A stretch of 64,000 nucleotides of DNA from UBA5109 sp964606735 (GTDB taxonomy: Bacteria > Pseudomonadota > Gammaproteobacteria > Pseudomonadales > Pseudohongiellaceae). A model generated the notes under the pieces. It made no database searches. It was not told the DNA's origin and saw nothing but the letters and a program-made list of their open reading frames with translations. Of the stretch, positions 9,368 to 18,488 are shown one piece after another. Numbering within the stretch: the stretch's first letter is position 1; every line of letters starts with the position of its first letter. The DNA lies in assembly GCA_964606735.1 (NCBI GenBank), contig CAZSHI010000005.1, forward strand, positions 1 through 64,000, written 5' to 3'. The translations under genes and the position numbers were made by a program.

Positions 9368-10744
9368 TTAGAAGAAGGCGAATCCGACCTGAAACAGGGC
9401 TTCGACTTCTTGGATTTTGCTTTTATCAACCAGAAACAGAATGACATGATCATCCGTCTGGATAACGATGTCATCATGGGCGATCAGCACTTTGTCATCA
9501 CGAACGATAGCGCCGATTGTGGCGCCTTCAGGTAAATCAATTTTCTCGATGGGGTTGCCAACCACGCGGGAGGTAGATTTGTCCCCGTGAGCAATCACCT
9601 CAATGGCTTCTGCTGCACCGCGCCGCAAGGAGTGCACATTAACAATATCACCACGACGAATGTGAGTCAGCAGGCTGCCGATCGTGGCCTGCTGTGGCGA
9701 AATGGCGATATCAATTTCGCCGCCCTGAACCAGATCGACATAAGCGGGGTTGGCTATGAGTGTCATAACCTTTCCTGCCCCGAGGCGCTTGGCAAGCAGG
9801 GATGACATGATATTGGCTTCGTCGTTATTGGTCAGCGCCAGATAGACATCGGCAGAATCGACCCCTTCTTCCAGCAGGACATCACTCTGTGATGCATCAG
9901 CATGAAGAATGGTTGTGGACTGCAGGCTTTCAGCAAGCACCATGCAGCGCTTGGCGTCGATTTCAAGCAGTTTGGTGCGGTACTGTTTTTCAATGGAAGC
10001 AGCAAGACGCTCTCCGATATTGCCGCCGCCAGCGATGATAATGCGCTTGTAAGGTTTGTCGACCTTGCGCATTTCACTCATGACGGTGCGGATATTCTCT
10101 CTGGCGGCAATAAAAAACACCTCGTCATCGCGTTCGATAACGGTATTGCCCTGCGGGATGATGGGGCGGTTCTGCCTGAAAATGGCGGCTACACGGGTAT
10201 CAACATTGGGCATGTGTTCGCGCAGTGTTCTGAGCTCCTGATTGATCAGAGGGCCGCCGTGTTCGGCCTGGACGGCAACCAGTTGAACGCGGCCTTCTGC
10301 AAAATCCATGACCTGCAAAGCCCCAGGCAGATCCAGCAGGCTCTTGATGTAGTGTGAGGCAATTTCCTCAGGACTGATAACAACATCAATGGGAATTGCT
10401 TCAGGAGTAAAAAGCTTGGGGGAATAATTAACGTAGGAGTTGGCGCGCAGACGACAAATCTTTTTGGGAGTTCTGAACAGGCTGAATGCGACCTGGCAGG
10501 CGACCAGGTTAGTCTCGTCACTGTCTGTAACGGCTATCAACATATCGGCATCTTTTGCGCCAGCATTGGCTAGCACATCAGGAAAGGATGGCTGCCCCAT
10601 GGTGGTCCCGATATCAAGCCGGTCCTTCAGTTCCCGTAATAAATCCTCATTCTGGTCGACGACTGTTATGTCGTTGGCTTCTTTGGCTAAATTCTCTGCC
10701 AGGCTGGCGCCGACTTTGTTGGCACCAAGAATAATTATTTTCAT
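9368..10744 (-). CDS. trkA: Trk system potassium transport peripheral protein TrkA
   Basis: The cytoplasmic NAD(H)-binding regulator that forms the gating ring under TrkH. At 458 aa it has two tandem RCK modules. The first starts MKIIILGANKVGASLAENLA with an acidic residue in TVVDQNEDLL. The second has IIIAGGGNIGERLAASIE, followed by LEIDAKRCMVLAESL. Each RCK_N domain is followed by an RCK_C domain. It sits 56 nt after rsmB, as in Pseudomonas. Confidence 0.97.
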   Translation of the reverse strand: MKIIILGANKVGASLAENLAKEANDITVVDQNEDLLRELKDRLDIGTTMGQPSFPDVLANAGAKDADMLIAVTDSDETNLVACQVAFSLFRTPKKICRLRANSYVNYSPKLFTPEAIPIDVVISPEEIASHYIKSLLDLPGALQVMDFAEGRVQLVAVQAEHGGPLINQELRTLREHMPNVDTRVAAIFRQNRPIIPQGNTVIERDDEVFFIAARENIRTVMSEMRKVDKPYKRIIIAGGGNIGERLAASIEKQYRTKLLEIDAKRCMVLAESLQSTTILHADASQSDVLLEEGVDSADVYLALTNNDEANIMSSLLAKRLGAGKVMTLIANPAYVDLVQGGEIDIAISPQQATIGSLLTHIRRGDIVNVHSLRRGAAEAIEVIAHGDKSTSRVVGNPIEKIDLPEGATIGAIVRDDKVLIAHDDIVIQTDDHVILFLVDKSKIQEVEALFQVGFAFF

Positions 10745-10800
10745 TGAAGATCCATCGCCTTATAGACAGTCGTTACTGACCCTGTGGATGCCCGCATAGT

Positions 10801-12108
10801 TTAACACTTTTGCAGGAGAGCATAGTAAAAACCATCATGAGATTCTTGCTGGGGAAACAGCTGGAGGCCATGAGGTTCAGGATGAGCGCCAGGAAGGCTA
10901 AGTGTCAGTTCCCGGGCATCCTTGCAATCACTAAGAAAGTGGGCAACCTGTGCTGTATTTTCAGCACGGAACAAGGAGCAGGTGGAATACAGTAACAAAC
11001 CGCCATTCCTGAGAAGTGGCCAGCATGAGCGAAGAATTTCCCCTTGTAAGGCGAGCAGATTATCCAAATCTTCAGGGCGCCTGAGCAGTTTGATGTCAGG
11101 GTGGCGCCGAATGACGCCAGTGGCGCTGCAGGGAACATCTAGCAAGATTCGGTCAAAATGCTGGTGTTCTGCCTGCCAGCGTTGAGCCTGAATACGAATG
11201 TCCTGGCAGTAAAGTGAAGCCTCTGCTTGAATCCGTTGCAGGTTGTCTTTAATTTTCTGCAGTCGTTGTGCATCACTGTCCACGGCATAAAGGGTTGCGC
11301 CGGGCGCCTTTTCCAGAATGGCACAAGTTTTTCCGCCTGGTGCAGCACAGGCATCGAGTATTTGCTGGCCGTTTTGCACCTGCAGAAATTCGGCAGCAAG
11401 CTGTGAGGCTTCATCCTGTACGGAAACCAATCCATCCTGAAAGCCAGGCAGAGAGCTGACATCAACAGGCTCATTTAAAATCAGAGCCTGGGCGCCTAGC
11501 TTGCCGGGGGCTGCTATAATATTAGTAGCCTGTAAGAGAAGCAGGTATTCATGTCTTGAAATTTTTGACTGGTTGATTCGCAAGCTCATCGGAGCACGTT
11601 GGTTATTGGCTACCACGATGTCCATATACTGAGCTGGCCAGTCAGTTTTAAACTGATCAAACATCCAGGCGGGGTGGGAAAAATAAACAGCCGGATCTTC
11701 TTTCAGCTGTTCCAGCATGACCGAGCCTTCACGCTGAATCGTTCTGAGAATGGCATTAACTAGGTTTTTTGCCCAGGGTTTTTTCAGGAGCTTACAGGTA
11801 TCAACGCATTCGTTAATAACGGCATAATCAGGCATGCGCATGAACAATAGCTGGTAAGCGCCGATAATGAGCAAGCAATAAATGTCTTTATCCTTTTTCC
11901 GCAGCGGCTTATCAAGTAGACGGTCAAGCAGTGCGGCCAACTGGTGAAAATGTCGGCACGCTCCATAACAGCTTGCCTGCAGCAGGCTGCGGGAATCCTG
12001 GGGTATTTCGCTATCGAGTTTATCCAGTAAGGAAGAAAGAGAGCCTTGCTGTTCCAGCAGAGATTGCAGAATCTTGACGGCAAGCTGGCGATGCTTTGAG
12101 AGGGCCAT
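10801..12108 (-). CDS. rsmB: 16S rRNA (cytosine(967)-C(5))-methyltransferase RsmB
   Basis: Methylates C967 of 16S rRNA using SAM. I start at the ATG at 12108 (MALSKHRQLAV), giving 435 aa, the family length; the longer open frame reaches into fmt. The N-terminal NusB-like domain covers about residues 1-140. The methyltransferase domain has SAM motif I LDACAAPGGKTCAIL, the motif IV PC site in LDVPCSATGVIRRHPDIK, and catalytic Cys in YSTCSLFRAEN. The usual DAPCS is DVPCS here. It starts 7 nt after fmt. Confidence 0.96.
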   Translation of the reverse strand: MALSKHRQLAVKILQSLLEQQGSLSSLLDKLDSEIPQDSRSLLQASCYGACRHFHQLAALLDRLLDKPLRKKDKDIYCLLIIGAYQLLFMRMPDYAVINECVDTCKLLKKPWAKNLVNAILRTIQREGSVMLEQLKEDPAVYFSHPAWMFDQFKTDWPAQYMDIVVANNQRAPMSLRINQSKISRHEYLLLLQATNIIAAPGKLGAQALILNEPVDVSSLPGFQDGLVSVQDEASQLAAEFLQVQNGQQILDACAAPGGKTCAILEKAPGATLYAVDSDAQRLQKIKDNLQRIQAEASLYCQDIRIQAQRWQAEHQHFDRILLDVPCSATGVIRRHPDIKLLRRPEDLDNLLALQGEILRSCWPLLRNGGLLLYSTCSLFRAENTAQVAHFLSDCKDARELTLSLPGAHPEPHGLQLFPQQESHDGFYYALLQKC

Positions 12109-12115
12109 CAATAAT

Positions 12116-13078
12116 TTATTCCTGTCCGGAATCGAAACATGTTCCCGGTTTGAAAAAGTCCGGCCGCCCATTTAAAAAGCTACTGAGATCAATTTCAGCT
12201 TTGCCGGGAAGCTGAATATTTTGCAACAAGAGGCAGTCTTCCTTACAACTTATGAGCACCCCCTGTTTATCAGCCTTGATAATAGTGCCGGGTGTCTTAT
12301 TTATATTGCCATTGATGACTTTTGCGCGAATTATTCGGATGCGCTGTTGCTGATAAAAGCTGTAAGCAGGAGAGCGGGGATAGAGGGCATTAATCTGACG
12401 GAGAACCTGATGGGCTCCCCGACTCCAGTCTATTATCGAGTCTTCCTTTCCTAGCTTCTTTGCATACGTGCTGTGTGCATCATCCTGAGGTTGCGGCTTA
12501 AGTGTGCCAGCCTGAATTTGCGGCAAGACATCCAGCAGAGCTTGCTGACCAAGCGCTGACAGCCGTTGGCTCAGAGTTGCGCTGTTATCTTCATCGGAAA
12601 CGGGGGTTTTGAGACAATAAAGAATATCACCCGTATCAAGTCCCGCATCCATTTGCATGATACATATGCCGCTTTCCTTGTCGCCGGCCAAAATTGCTCG
12701 CTCAATAGGCGCGGCGCCACGCCAACGGGGCAAAAGAGAAGCGTGCACATTAATACAACCATGGCGGGGCAGCTTCAGCACCGCTTCGGGAAGAAGCAGG
12801 CCATAAGCGACGACGATCAAGAGATCGAGGTTTAACGCTGCCATTTGTTCTTGGGCCTGTTCGCTTTTCAAGCTGACTGGCTGAAAAACCGGCAGCCCGT
12901 GCGCGAGGGCGAGTGTTTTTACCGGGCTGGGCTGGTCTTGTTTGCCGCGACCAGCAGGGCGGTCGGGCTGGGTATAAACAGCAGCAGGTAAATAAGCGGC
13001 CTTTACCAGGGCATCAAGATGGGAGGCGGCAAACTCTGGCGTCCCGGCAAAGCCGATTTTCAGGGCGGGCTTATCCAT
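12116..13078 (-). CDS. fmt: Methionyl-tRNA formyltransferase
   Basis: Formylates initiator Met-tRNA using 10-formyl-THF. It is 320 aa. The formyl-transferase active site is visible in GCINVHASLLPRWRGAAPI (Asn, His) with the downstream Asp in MDAGLDTGDIL; the N-terminal FAGTPEFAASHLDAL is typical. It follows def by 31 nt; def-fmt pairing is the standard arrangement for the N-formyl-methionine cycle. Confidence 0.98.
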   Translation of the reverse strand: MDKPALKIGFAGTPEFAASHLDALVKAAYLPAAVYTQPDRPAGRGKQDQPSPVKTLALAHGLPVFQPVSLKSEQAQEQMAALNLDLLIVVAYGLLLPEAVLKLPRHGCINVHASLLPRWRGAAPIERAILAGDKESGICIMQMDAGLDTGDILYCLKTPVSDEDNSATLSQRLSALGQQALLDVLPQIQAGTLKPQPQDDAHSTYAKKLGKEDSIIDWSRGAHQVLRQINALYPRSPAYSFYQQQRIRIIRAKVINGNINKTPGTIIKADKQGVLISCKEDCLLLQNIQLPGKAEIDLSSFLNGRPDFFKPGTCFDSGQE

Positions 13079-13109
13079 ATCAGCTAACTTCAGTCGGGTT
13101 GCAGAAAGT

Positions 13110-13628
13110 TCAGGCGCTCTCTTTTTGCCGCAGCTCTTTTTCCAGCTTGGTTTTAATGCGTTGGCGTTTCAGGACGGAAAGGTAATCGACGAATAATTTG
13201 CCATCCAGATGGTCTACTTCATGCTGTATGCAGACTGCCAGCAAACCTTCTGCCAGCATTTCAAAGGCTTCTCCATCACGATCCAGGGCTTTAACCCTGA
13301 TTTTGCGAGGTCGCTCCACAAATTCAAAATAACCGGGAACAGATAGACAGCCTTCTTCATGCCGGTGCGGTTCAGGGTCCAGAACCTCAATTTCGGGATT
13401 GATAAAGACCAGGGGCTTGCGCTGTTCATCTTCATCGGCAATATCAATAACCAGCAGACGTTGATGAATATTAACCTGCGTCGCCGCCAGGCCAATACCC
13501 GAAGCTGCATACATGGTTTCGAACATGTCCTCGATGGTTTGCCGCAAACCGTCATCGACTGCGTCGACAGGCAGAGCCTTTTTACGCAATCTGGGATCCG
13601 GGTATTCAAGTATTTCTAGCAAACTCAT
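13110..13628 (-). CDS. def: Peptide deformylase
   Basis: A metalloprotease that removes the formyl group from nascent chains. It is 172 aa. All three motifs are present: GIGLAATQV, EGCLSVPG (metal-ligand Cys) and QHEVDHLDG (HEXXH). It is first gene of the minus-strand def-fmt-rsmB-trkA-trkH set and is divergent from the LysM gene across a 253-bp intergenic region. Confidence 0.98.
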   Translation of the reverse strand: MSLLEILEYPDPRLRKKALPVDAVDDGLRQTIEDMFETMYAASGIGLAATQVNIHQRLLVIDIADEDEQRKPLVFINPEIEVLDPEPHRHEEGCLSVPGYFEFVERPRKIRVKALDRDGEAFEMLAEGLLAVCIQHEVDHLDGKLFVDYLSVLKRQRIKTKLEKELRQKESA

Positions 13629-13807
13629 GGGCTCTATGCTCTTAACAGGCCGTTCGGGGCCCTAATAATACGTTATTTCGGGTCAAATTATTAAACCTTC
13701 AAGGGTGGGAAAGTCAATTAGGTCACAAATTACCTAAAAAAGAATAGCTAAGCATATATAATTAAACTACTTATTGATAAGATGTGCCAAATATACAGAT
13801 ACCGGTC

Positions 13808-13840
13808 ATGAGCATTGGCTTGCAGTTGGGTAATGCTCAT
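13808..13840. repeat. Inverted repeat in the leader of the LysM-protein operon
   Basis: ATGAGCATT (13808-13816) and AATGCTCAT (13832-13840) are a perfect 9-bp inverted repeat with a 15-nt loop, followed by three more T. It lies 41 nt before the LysM start codon in the 253-bp def/LysM divergent region. A TATAAT-like hexamer occurs near 13757-13762 without a convincing -35. The repeat could be a leader hairpin or an operator; nothing further can be supported. Confidence 0.45.
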
Positions 13841-13881
13841 TTTGAACGCTGAATAAAATAATTTGCAAGCAGGAGTTGAGG

Positions 13882-15006
13882 ATGTCAGACACTCACTTCA
13901 TCAAAGGTTTTAGGGCAGCGCTGCTGTTGTCACTGCTTTTTCTTGTCTCTGCTATCCAGGCACAGCAGGGCGATGTTATTAATATTCGCCAAGGCTCTCC
14001 GGACAACTATGTGGTGGTGGAAGGCGATACACTCTGGGATATAGCCGGTGTTTTTCTTGATGAACCTTGGCTGTGGCCGGAAATTTGGCAGCTGAATCCG
14101 CAAATCAGCAATCCTGACCTGATTTATCCTGGCGATAATGTTGTTCTTTACTATGTTGATGGACAACCTCGTATCACCGTTGAGCGCGGCGCTGGCAGCA
14201 ATGCGGGCAGGTCTGATGAAATCGCTGACACCAGCCTACCGGTTATAGCGCTTTCCCCTAGAGTGCGTCGCGAACCCCTGCTTAGTCCTATACCAGCTAT
14301 TTCTCTGGAAGCGATGAGCCCCTACCTGAGTAGAAACCGGGTCATTGATATTACGGCGCTGGATAATGCGCCAACTGTGCTGGGCTCCAGAAGTGATAGG
14401 AAATTTTCCCATGAAAACGATGTCATCTTTGCTTTGGGGTCCTGGGCCGAGGACATCAACACGTATGAAATTGTTCGACCAACCCGGGAGATAAACGACC
14501 CGCTAACAGGCGATGTGATTGCCGTCGAAGCTGAGCTGGTTGGTTCTGCAAGTATTCTCGATATTGAGGATGATGCGGCAACACTGGTTGTTAACAGTAA
14601 TCTGCAGGAGGTCCGTATAGGCGACTCTTTTGTGGTCAGCGAATCCTTGATACTGTCATCCCAGTACTTTCCGGTTGCCCCCGAGTTTGACGTCACTGCC
14701 GCTGTTATGGATATCAATTTCGGCCGATCTTTCGGCGGAAAATACGATACGCTGATTATTAACCTGGGCGCAGAAGACAACATTGAAGCGGGTCATCTGT
14801 TGGCCCTACAAAAAGCCAACATTGAATTCCCTGACCCGAATGCACAGACTTTTCTGCGGCTGCCAGACCCCAACAGTACGATTAGCTTCAGTGGCGAAAT
14901 TTACGGAAGAATACTAGTCTATAGAGTATTCGATAATCACAGTTTTGCCCTGGTATTAAGCAGTGACCAACCGGTAGCACTGAGCGACAGGGTGATTACT
15001 CCCTGA
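13882..15006 (+). CDS. LysM domain-containing secreted protein
   Basis: A peptidoglycan-binding exported protein of unknown precise role; homologues sit beside dprA in many gammaproteobacteria. The ATG at 13882 is preceded by AGGAG at a 6-nt distance; an in-frame TTG two codons upstream lies inside that site. Residues 1-28 look like a Sec signal peptide (AALLLSLLFLVSAIQAQ). A LysM domain follows at about 43-93 (VVVEGDTLWDIAGVFL ... NPDLIYPGDNVVLYY). The remaining 280 residues are a conserved domain with no motif I recognise. It leads a dprA-tsaC-hemF-aroE transcription unit. Confidence 0.88.
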   Translation: MSDTHFIKGFRAALLLSLLFLVSAIQAQQGDVINIRQGSPDNYVVVEGDTLWDIAGVFLDEPWLWPEIWQLNPQISNPDLIYPGDNVVLYYVDGQPRITVERGAGSNAGRSDEIADTSLPVIALSPRVRREPLLSPIPAISLEAMSPYLSRNRVIDITALDNAPTVLGSRSDRKFSHENDVIFALGSWAEDINTYEIVRPTREINDPLTGDVIAVEAELVGSASILDIEDDAATLVVNSNLQEVRIGDSFVVSESLILSSQYFPVAPEFDVTAAVMDINFGRSFGGKYDTLIINLGAEDNIEAGHLLALQKANIEFPDPNAQTFLRLPDPNSTISFSGEIYGRILVYRVFDNHSFALVLSSDQPVALSDRVITP

Positions 15007-15032
15007 GACGTCTTCCGCAGCCTTGATCATGG

Positions 15033-16157
15033 ATGATCACAATGCAAGAGCAAGAGCTTACTGCCTGGCTTAGCCTTAGTCTTGGTTCCGGCCTACCTGC
15101 ACGACAACTTCTCGGCTTACTGGCGCATTTCCCCTCCCCACGGGCTCTGCTTGAGATGCCGCTTAAGGAGCTGCAGCCTAATCTTGTTGCCCCGATAAAA
15201 GCAGTGCGCGCGGCTTGTCGAGCCCAGGGGGTTCAAGGCAGGGTCATGCAGGCCCTGAAGTGGCAGGAACAAAAAGATTGCCACATATTGAGTCTGGATT
15301 CTCCTCACTACCCGGGGCTACTTAGGGAAATTGCCGATCCGCCTGTGCTGCTTTATGTCCAGGGACATGCCGAAGCCCTGAGCCTGCCCCAGCTGGCAAT
15401 CGTTGGCAGTCGCAAGCCCAGTCCGGGCGGGCGCGAAATGGCAAGGCTCCTGGCCGGTGATCTAAGTAAAGCAGGCTTTAGTATCTGCAGCGGGCTTGCT
15501 CTGGGAATAGACACAGAAAGTCATCAGGGAGCCCTGGCGGTTAAGGGCGTCAGTGTCGCTGTGCTGGGAAGCGGGTTGGACCGCGTCTATCCTCGTCAAA
15601 ACCAGGTATTGGCGCGAGACCTGCGGGAACGTGGAGCACTCGTTTCCGAGTATCCGCTGGGAGCGGCTGCACAGGCGTGGCATTTTCCACAACGTAACCG
15701 TGTGATTAGCGGACTCAGCCGGGGAGTGCTGGTTGTAGAAGCTGCTCAAAAAAGTGGTTCTTTAATTACCGCCCACTGTGCGCTTGAACAGGGACGTGAG
15801 GTCTTTGCCGTACCGGGCTCGCCATTCAACCCGCAGTCACGGGGCTGCCACAGTTTGCTGAAAAATGGGGCGGCGCTGGTTGAAAGTGTCCGCGATATTG
15901 CCGAAGAGCTTGGTGGCTTTTGTACAAATGCCGACATTTCAGCAGCAGCTTTGCTTACTGACAGGATGACGCAGCTCAGCCAGCCTGCGCGAAACCTGCT
16001 AGGTTGCCTGGATGCCAACTGGGCCAGTATGGACACACTGGTTCTGCGTAGCGGTTTACCGGTTGAGCAAGTGCTGGCAACGCTGAGTGAACTTGAAATA
16101 TATCGCTTGATTGAAGCCGGGCCAGAAGGCTATTCATTGTCACTGCGCAGGGCATAA
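15033..16157 (+). CDS. dprA: DNA-processing protein DprA/Smf
   Basis: A RecA loader that binds single-stranded DNA during natural transformation. It is 374 aa: an N-terminal SAM-like region, a Rossmann-like core with IVGSRKPSPGG, SGLALGIDTESHQGAL and GSGLDRVYPRQN, then a C-terminal winged-helix domain (residues about 300-374, QPARNLLGCLDANWASMDTL). The start is either ATG 15033 or ATG 15042; neither has a strong ribosome binding site. ComM (43553) is elsewhere in the window, but dprA is near-universal and does not prove competence. Confidence 0.95.
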   Translation: MITMQEQELTAWLSLSLGSGLPARQLLGLLAHFPSPRALLEMPLKELQPNLVAPIKAVRAACRAQGVQGRVMQALKWQEQKDCHILSLDSPHYPGLLREIADPPVLLYVQGHAEALSLPQLAIVGSRKPSPGGREMARLLAGDLSKAGFSICSGLALGIDTESHQGALAVKGVSVAVLGSGLDRVYPRQNQVLARDLRERGALVSEYPLGAAAQAWHFPQRNRVISGLSRGVLVVEAAQKSGSLITAHCALEQGREVFAVPGSPFNPQSRGCHSLLKNGAALVESVRDIAEELGGFCTNADISAAALLTDRMTQLSQPARNLLGCLDANWASMDTLVLRSGLPVEQVLATLSELEIYRLIEAGPEGYSLSLRRA

Positions 16158-16174
16158 GTAATAATGCGCCTCCA

Positions 16175-16729
16175 ATGAAGCATACCTTGAATTTATCCAC
16201 GATACATGATCATCTCAAGCGAGGTGGCATTATTGCCTATCCCACAGAAGGGGTCTGGGGGCTGGGCTGTGATCCCTATAATGAAACAGCCGTATTGCGG
16301 ATACTGGAGCTCAAGGGGCGTGAGCTGGAAAAAGGCCTGATTCTGGTAGCTTCGGGATTGCAACAGATCGACATGTTACTAGAAGGCTTGCCACTTTCGG
16401 CCAGGCAGCAGCTGCAAAGTGCCTGTCCTGGGCCTGATACCTGGTTAATTCCTGATCCAAATCAAAAAATTCCATCCTGGATTAAAGGAAGCTTTGCTAC
16501 AGTAGCAGTCAGGGTAAGTCAGCACCCAGTGGTGAAAAGTCTGTGCGGGCAATGCGGCCTGCTGGTTTCAAGCTCGGCAAATCCGGCAGGCAAGGCGCCG
16601 GCCCTGAGTGAGCAGGAAGTTGCCAACTATTTCAAAGAAGAGATCATGATAGTGCCTGGCGAGCTAGGCGGTCAGGACGGACCCAGCCGGATTATAGACT
16701 TGCAGAGTGGCCGGGTAGTCAGGTCTTAA
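16175..16729 (+). CDS. tsaC: Threonylcarbamoyl-AMP synthase
   Basis: Makes threonylcarbamoyl-AMP from Thr, bicarbonate and ATP for the t6A37 modification of ANN-decoding tRNAs. It is 184 aa, the short TsaC form without the Sua5 C-terminal domain. Signatures are GGIIAYPTEGVWGLGCDP, a KxR-like substrate region (LKGRELEKGLILVA) and LVSSSANPAGKAP. It lies 17 nt after dprA and ahead of hemF, as in Pseudomonas. Confidence 0.96.
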   Translation: MKHTLNLSTIHDHLKRGGIIAYPTEGVWGLGCDPYNETAVLRILELKGRELEKGLILVASGLQQIDMLLEGLPLSARQQLQSACPGPDTWLIPDPNQKIPSWIKGSFATVAVRVSQHPVVKSLCGQCGLLVSSSANPAGKAPALSEQEVANYFKEEIMIVPGELGGQDGPSRIIDLQSGRVVRS

Positions 16730-16746
16730 AAAGAGGAGTGTGTCTG

Positions 16747-17658
16747 GTGTTAGATGTGGATACAAGTGCAGTAAAAGATTATTTACTCAAGCTGCAGGAT
16801 GAAATCTGTCATGGGCTTGAACTTGTTGATGGCAAGCAAAGCTTTCGTGAAGATCGCTGGGACCGTGAAGATGGCGGTGCTGGCATTACAAAGGTGCTGG
16901 CTGATGGCGCTGTCATTGAAAAAGGCGGCGTTAACTTTTCCCATGTCTATGGCAAATCACTGCCCCGGGCAGCAACAGAGCTGCGCCCGGAACTGGAGGG
17001 AGGCTCGTTTCAGGCCATGGGCGTGTCCCTGGTCATCCATCCTGAAAACCCCTATTGCCCAACCTCGCACGCCAATGTGAGGTTTTTTATTGCTGAGAAA
17101 GAAGGCATCGATCCGGTCTGGTGGTTTGGCGGCGGTTATGACCTGACACCGTACTATGGCTATGATGAAGACTGCATTGCCTGGCACAAGACGGCGCAAA
17201 AATGTTGCGAGCCCTTTGGCCCTAATGTGTACCAGGATTTCAAAAAACACTGTGATGAGTATTTTTATCTGCCACACCGGCAGGAGCCCAGGGGTGTGGG
17301 CGGACTGTTTTTTGATGACCTCAATGGCTGGGGCTTTGAAAAATGCTTCGCCCTGATGCAGGCCGTGGGCAACTCCTATCTGGAAGCCTATGCGCCCATT
17401 CTGCAAAAGCGCAAGGACACGCCCTACACCGAGCGCGAAAAATTTTTCCAGGAATACCGGCGCGGGCGTTATGCAGAGTTCAATCTGGTAATTGATAGGG
17501 GCACTATTTTTGGCCTGCAATCCGGCGTAGGCCGCATCGAATCGATTCTGATGTCCTTGCCTCCTCAGGTGCGCTGGGTTTATGACTGGCATCCTGAGCC
17601 TGGCTCCGCAGAGGAAAAACTATATACTGACTACCTCAAACCCAGAGACTGGGTATAG
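16747..17658 (+). CDS. hemF: Oxygen-dependent coproporphyrinogen III oxidase
   Basis: Converts coproporphyrinogen III to protoporphyrinogen IX with O2 in heme synthesis. I place the start at GTG 16747 (303 aa), which has AAGAGGAG 8 nt upstream; a GTG at 16738 overlaps that site and is less likely. Signatures include GGVNFSHVYG, NPYCPTSHANVRFF, WWFGGGYDLTPYYGYDEDC and RRGRYAEFNLVIDRGTIFGL. The oxygen-dependent enzyme fits the aerobic lifestyle implied by the aa3 oxidase downstream. Confidence 0.97.
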   Translation: MLDVDTSAVKDYLLKLQDEICHGLELVDGKQSFREDRWDREDGGAGITKVLADGAVIEKGGVNFSHVYGKSLPRAATELRPELEGGSFQAMGVSLVIHPENPYCPTSHANVRFFIAEKEGIDPVWWFGGGYDLTPYYGYDEDCIAWHKTAQKCCEPFGPNVYQDFKKHCDEYFYLPHRQEPRGVGGLFFDDLNGWGFEKCFALMQAVGNSYLEAYAPILQKRKDTPYTEREKFFQEYRRGRYAEFNLVIDRGTIFGLQSGVGRIESILMSLPPQVRWVYDWHPEPGSAEEKLYTDYLKPRDWV

Positions 17659-17677
17659 CCTGCTACAGGAAGTCGTT

Positions 17678-18487
17678 TTGGATCAATACGCCGTGATGGG
17701 CAACCCGATTGCCCATAGCCTATCGCCTGCCATTCACCACGCCTTTGCGAAGCAAACAGCACAGGATTTGCAATATCAGGCGATTCTGGTTGAAGCAGGA
17801 CAGTTTCCTGCTGCAGTCAACAACTTTTTCAAACAGGGCGGCAAGGGCCTGAATGTCACCGTGCCTTTCAAGCAGGAAGCCTGGGCGCTGGTCCACGAAC
17901 GCTCTGCTGATGCTGAAGTTGCCGGTGCTGTTAATACGCTCTTGATGGATGCTAGCGGGAAGCTCCAGGGCCACAATACCGATGGCATCGGCTTGATTCG
18001 GGATATCAGGCAAAACCATGCGCTTAGCCTGCAGGGCAAGGATGTACTCATCCTGGGGGCTGGCGGGGCAAGCCGCGGCATACTCTTGCCGATTCTGCGA
18101 GAATCTCCAGCCAGCGTCACTATTGCCAACCGCACCACAGCCAGGGCTGAAGCTCTGGCCAGCGCATTCGGGGACTACGGCAAAATCAGCGTCAGGGGAC
18201 TGGACCAGCTGGAGTCTTGTCAGACTGACTGGCTGATCAATGCCACTTCTGCCAGTATGCAGGGAGATTTGCCAGCACTGCCAGCAGGGATTTTACGTGC
18301 AGGAGCTGCCTGTTATGACCTGATGTACAGCAGCCAGCCAACGCCATTTTGCCGATGGGCCAGGCAAGCCGGGGCAGCACAGGCATTGGACGGCTTGGGG
18401 ATGCTGGTTGAACAGGCTGCCGAGGCTTTTTATCTCTGGCGTGGCATCCGGCCAGACACGGCTGGCTTAATTGAGGAGCTGCGCTGA
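17678..18487 (+). CDS. aroE: Shikimate dehydrogenase
   Basis: NADP-dependent reduction of 3-dehydroshikimate to shikimate in aromatic amino acid synthesis. The longest open frame starts 32 codons upstream inside hemF, but the family begins near DQYAVMGNPIAHSLSP. A TTG at 17678 with AGGA 7 nt upstream (17667-17670) gives a normal 269-aa enzyme. Substrate residues SLSP and the Lys of NVTVPFKQEA, and NADP motif GAGGASRGIL are present, as is the C-terminal DGLGMLVEQAAEAF. TTG start is inferred. Confidence 0.95.
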   Translation: MDQYAVMGNPIAHSLSPAIHHAFAKQTAQDLQYQAILVEAGQFPAAVNNFFKQGGKGLNVTVPFKQEAWALVHERSADAEVAGAVNTLLMDASGKLQGHNTDGIGLIRDIRQNHALSLQGKDVLILGAGGASRGILLPILRESPASVTIANRTTARAEALASAFGDYGKISVRGLDQLESCQTDWLINATSASMQGDLPALPAGILRAGAACYDLMYSSQPTPFCRWARQAGAAQALDGLGMLVEQAAEAFYLWRGIRPDTAGLIEELR

Positions 18488-18488
18488 A

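Noticed and set aside
16957..17592. 211-codon minus-strand open frame opposite hemF
   Set aside because: It lies wholly within the clear hemF gene, shows no family motif and has low-complexity-free but unrecognisable sequence; it is a shadow frame.
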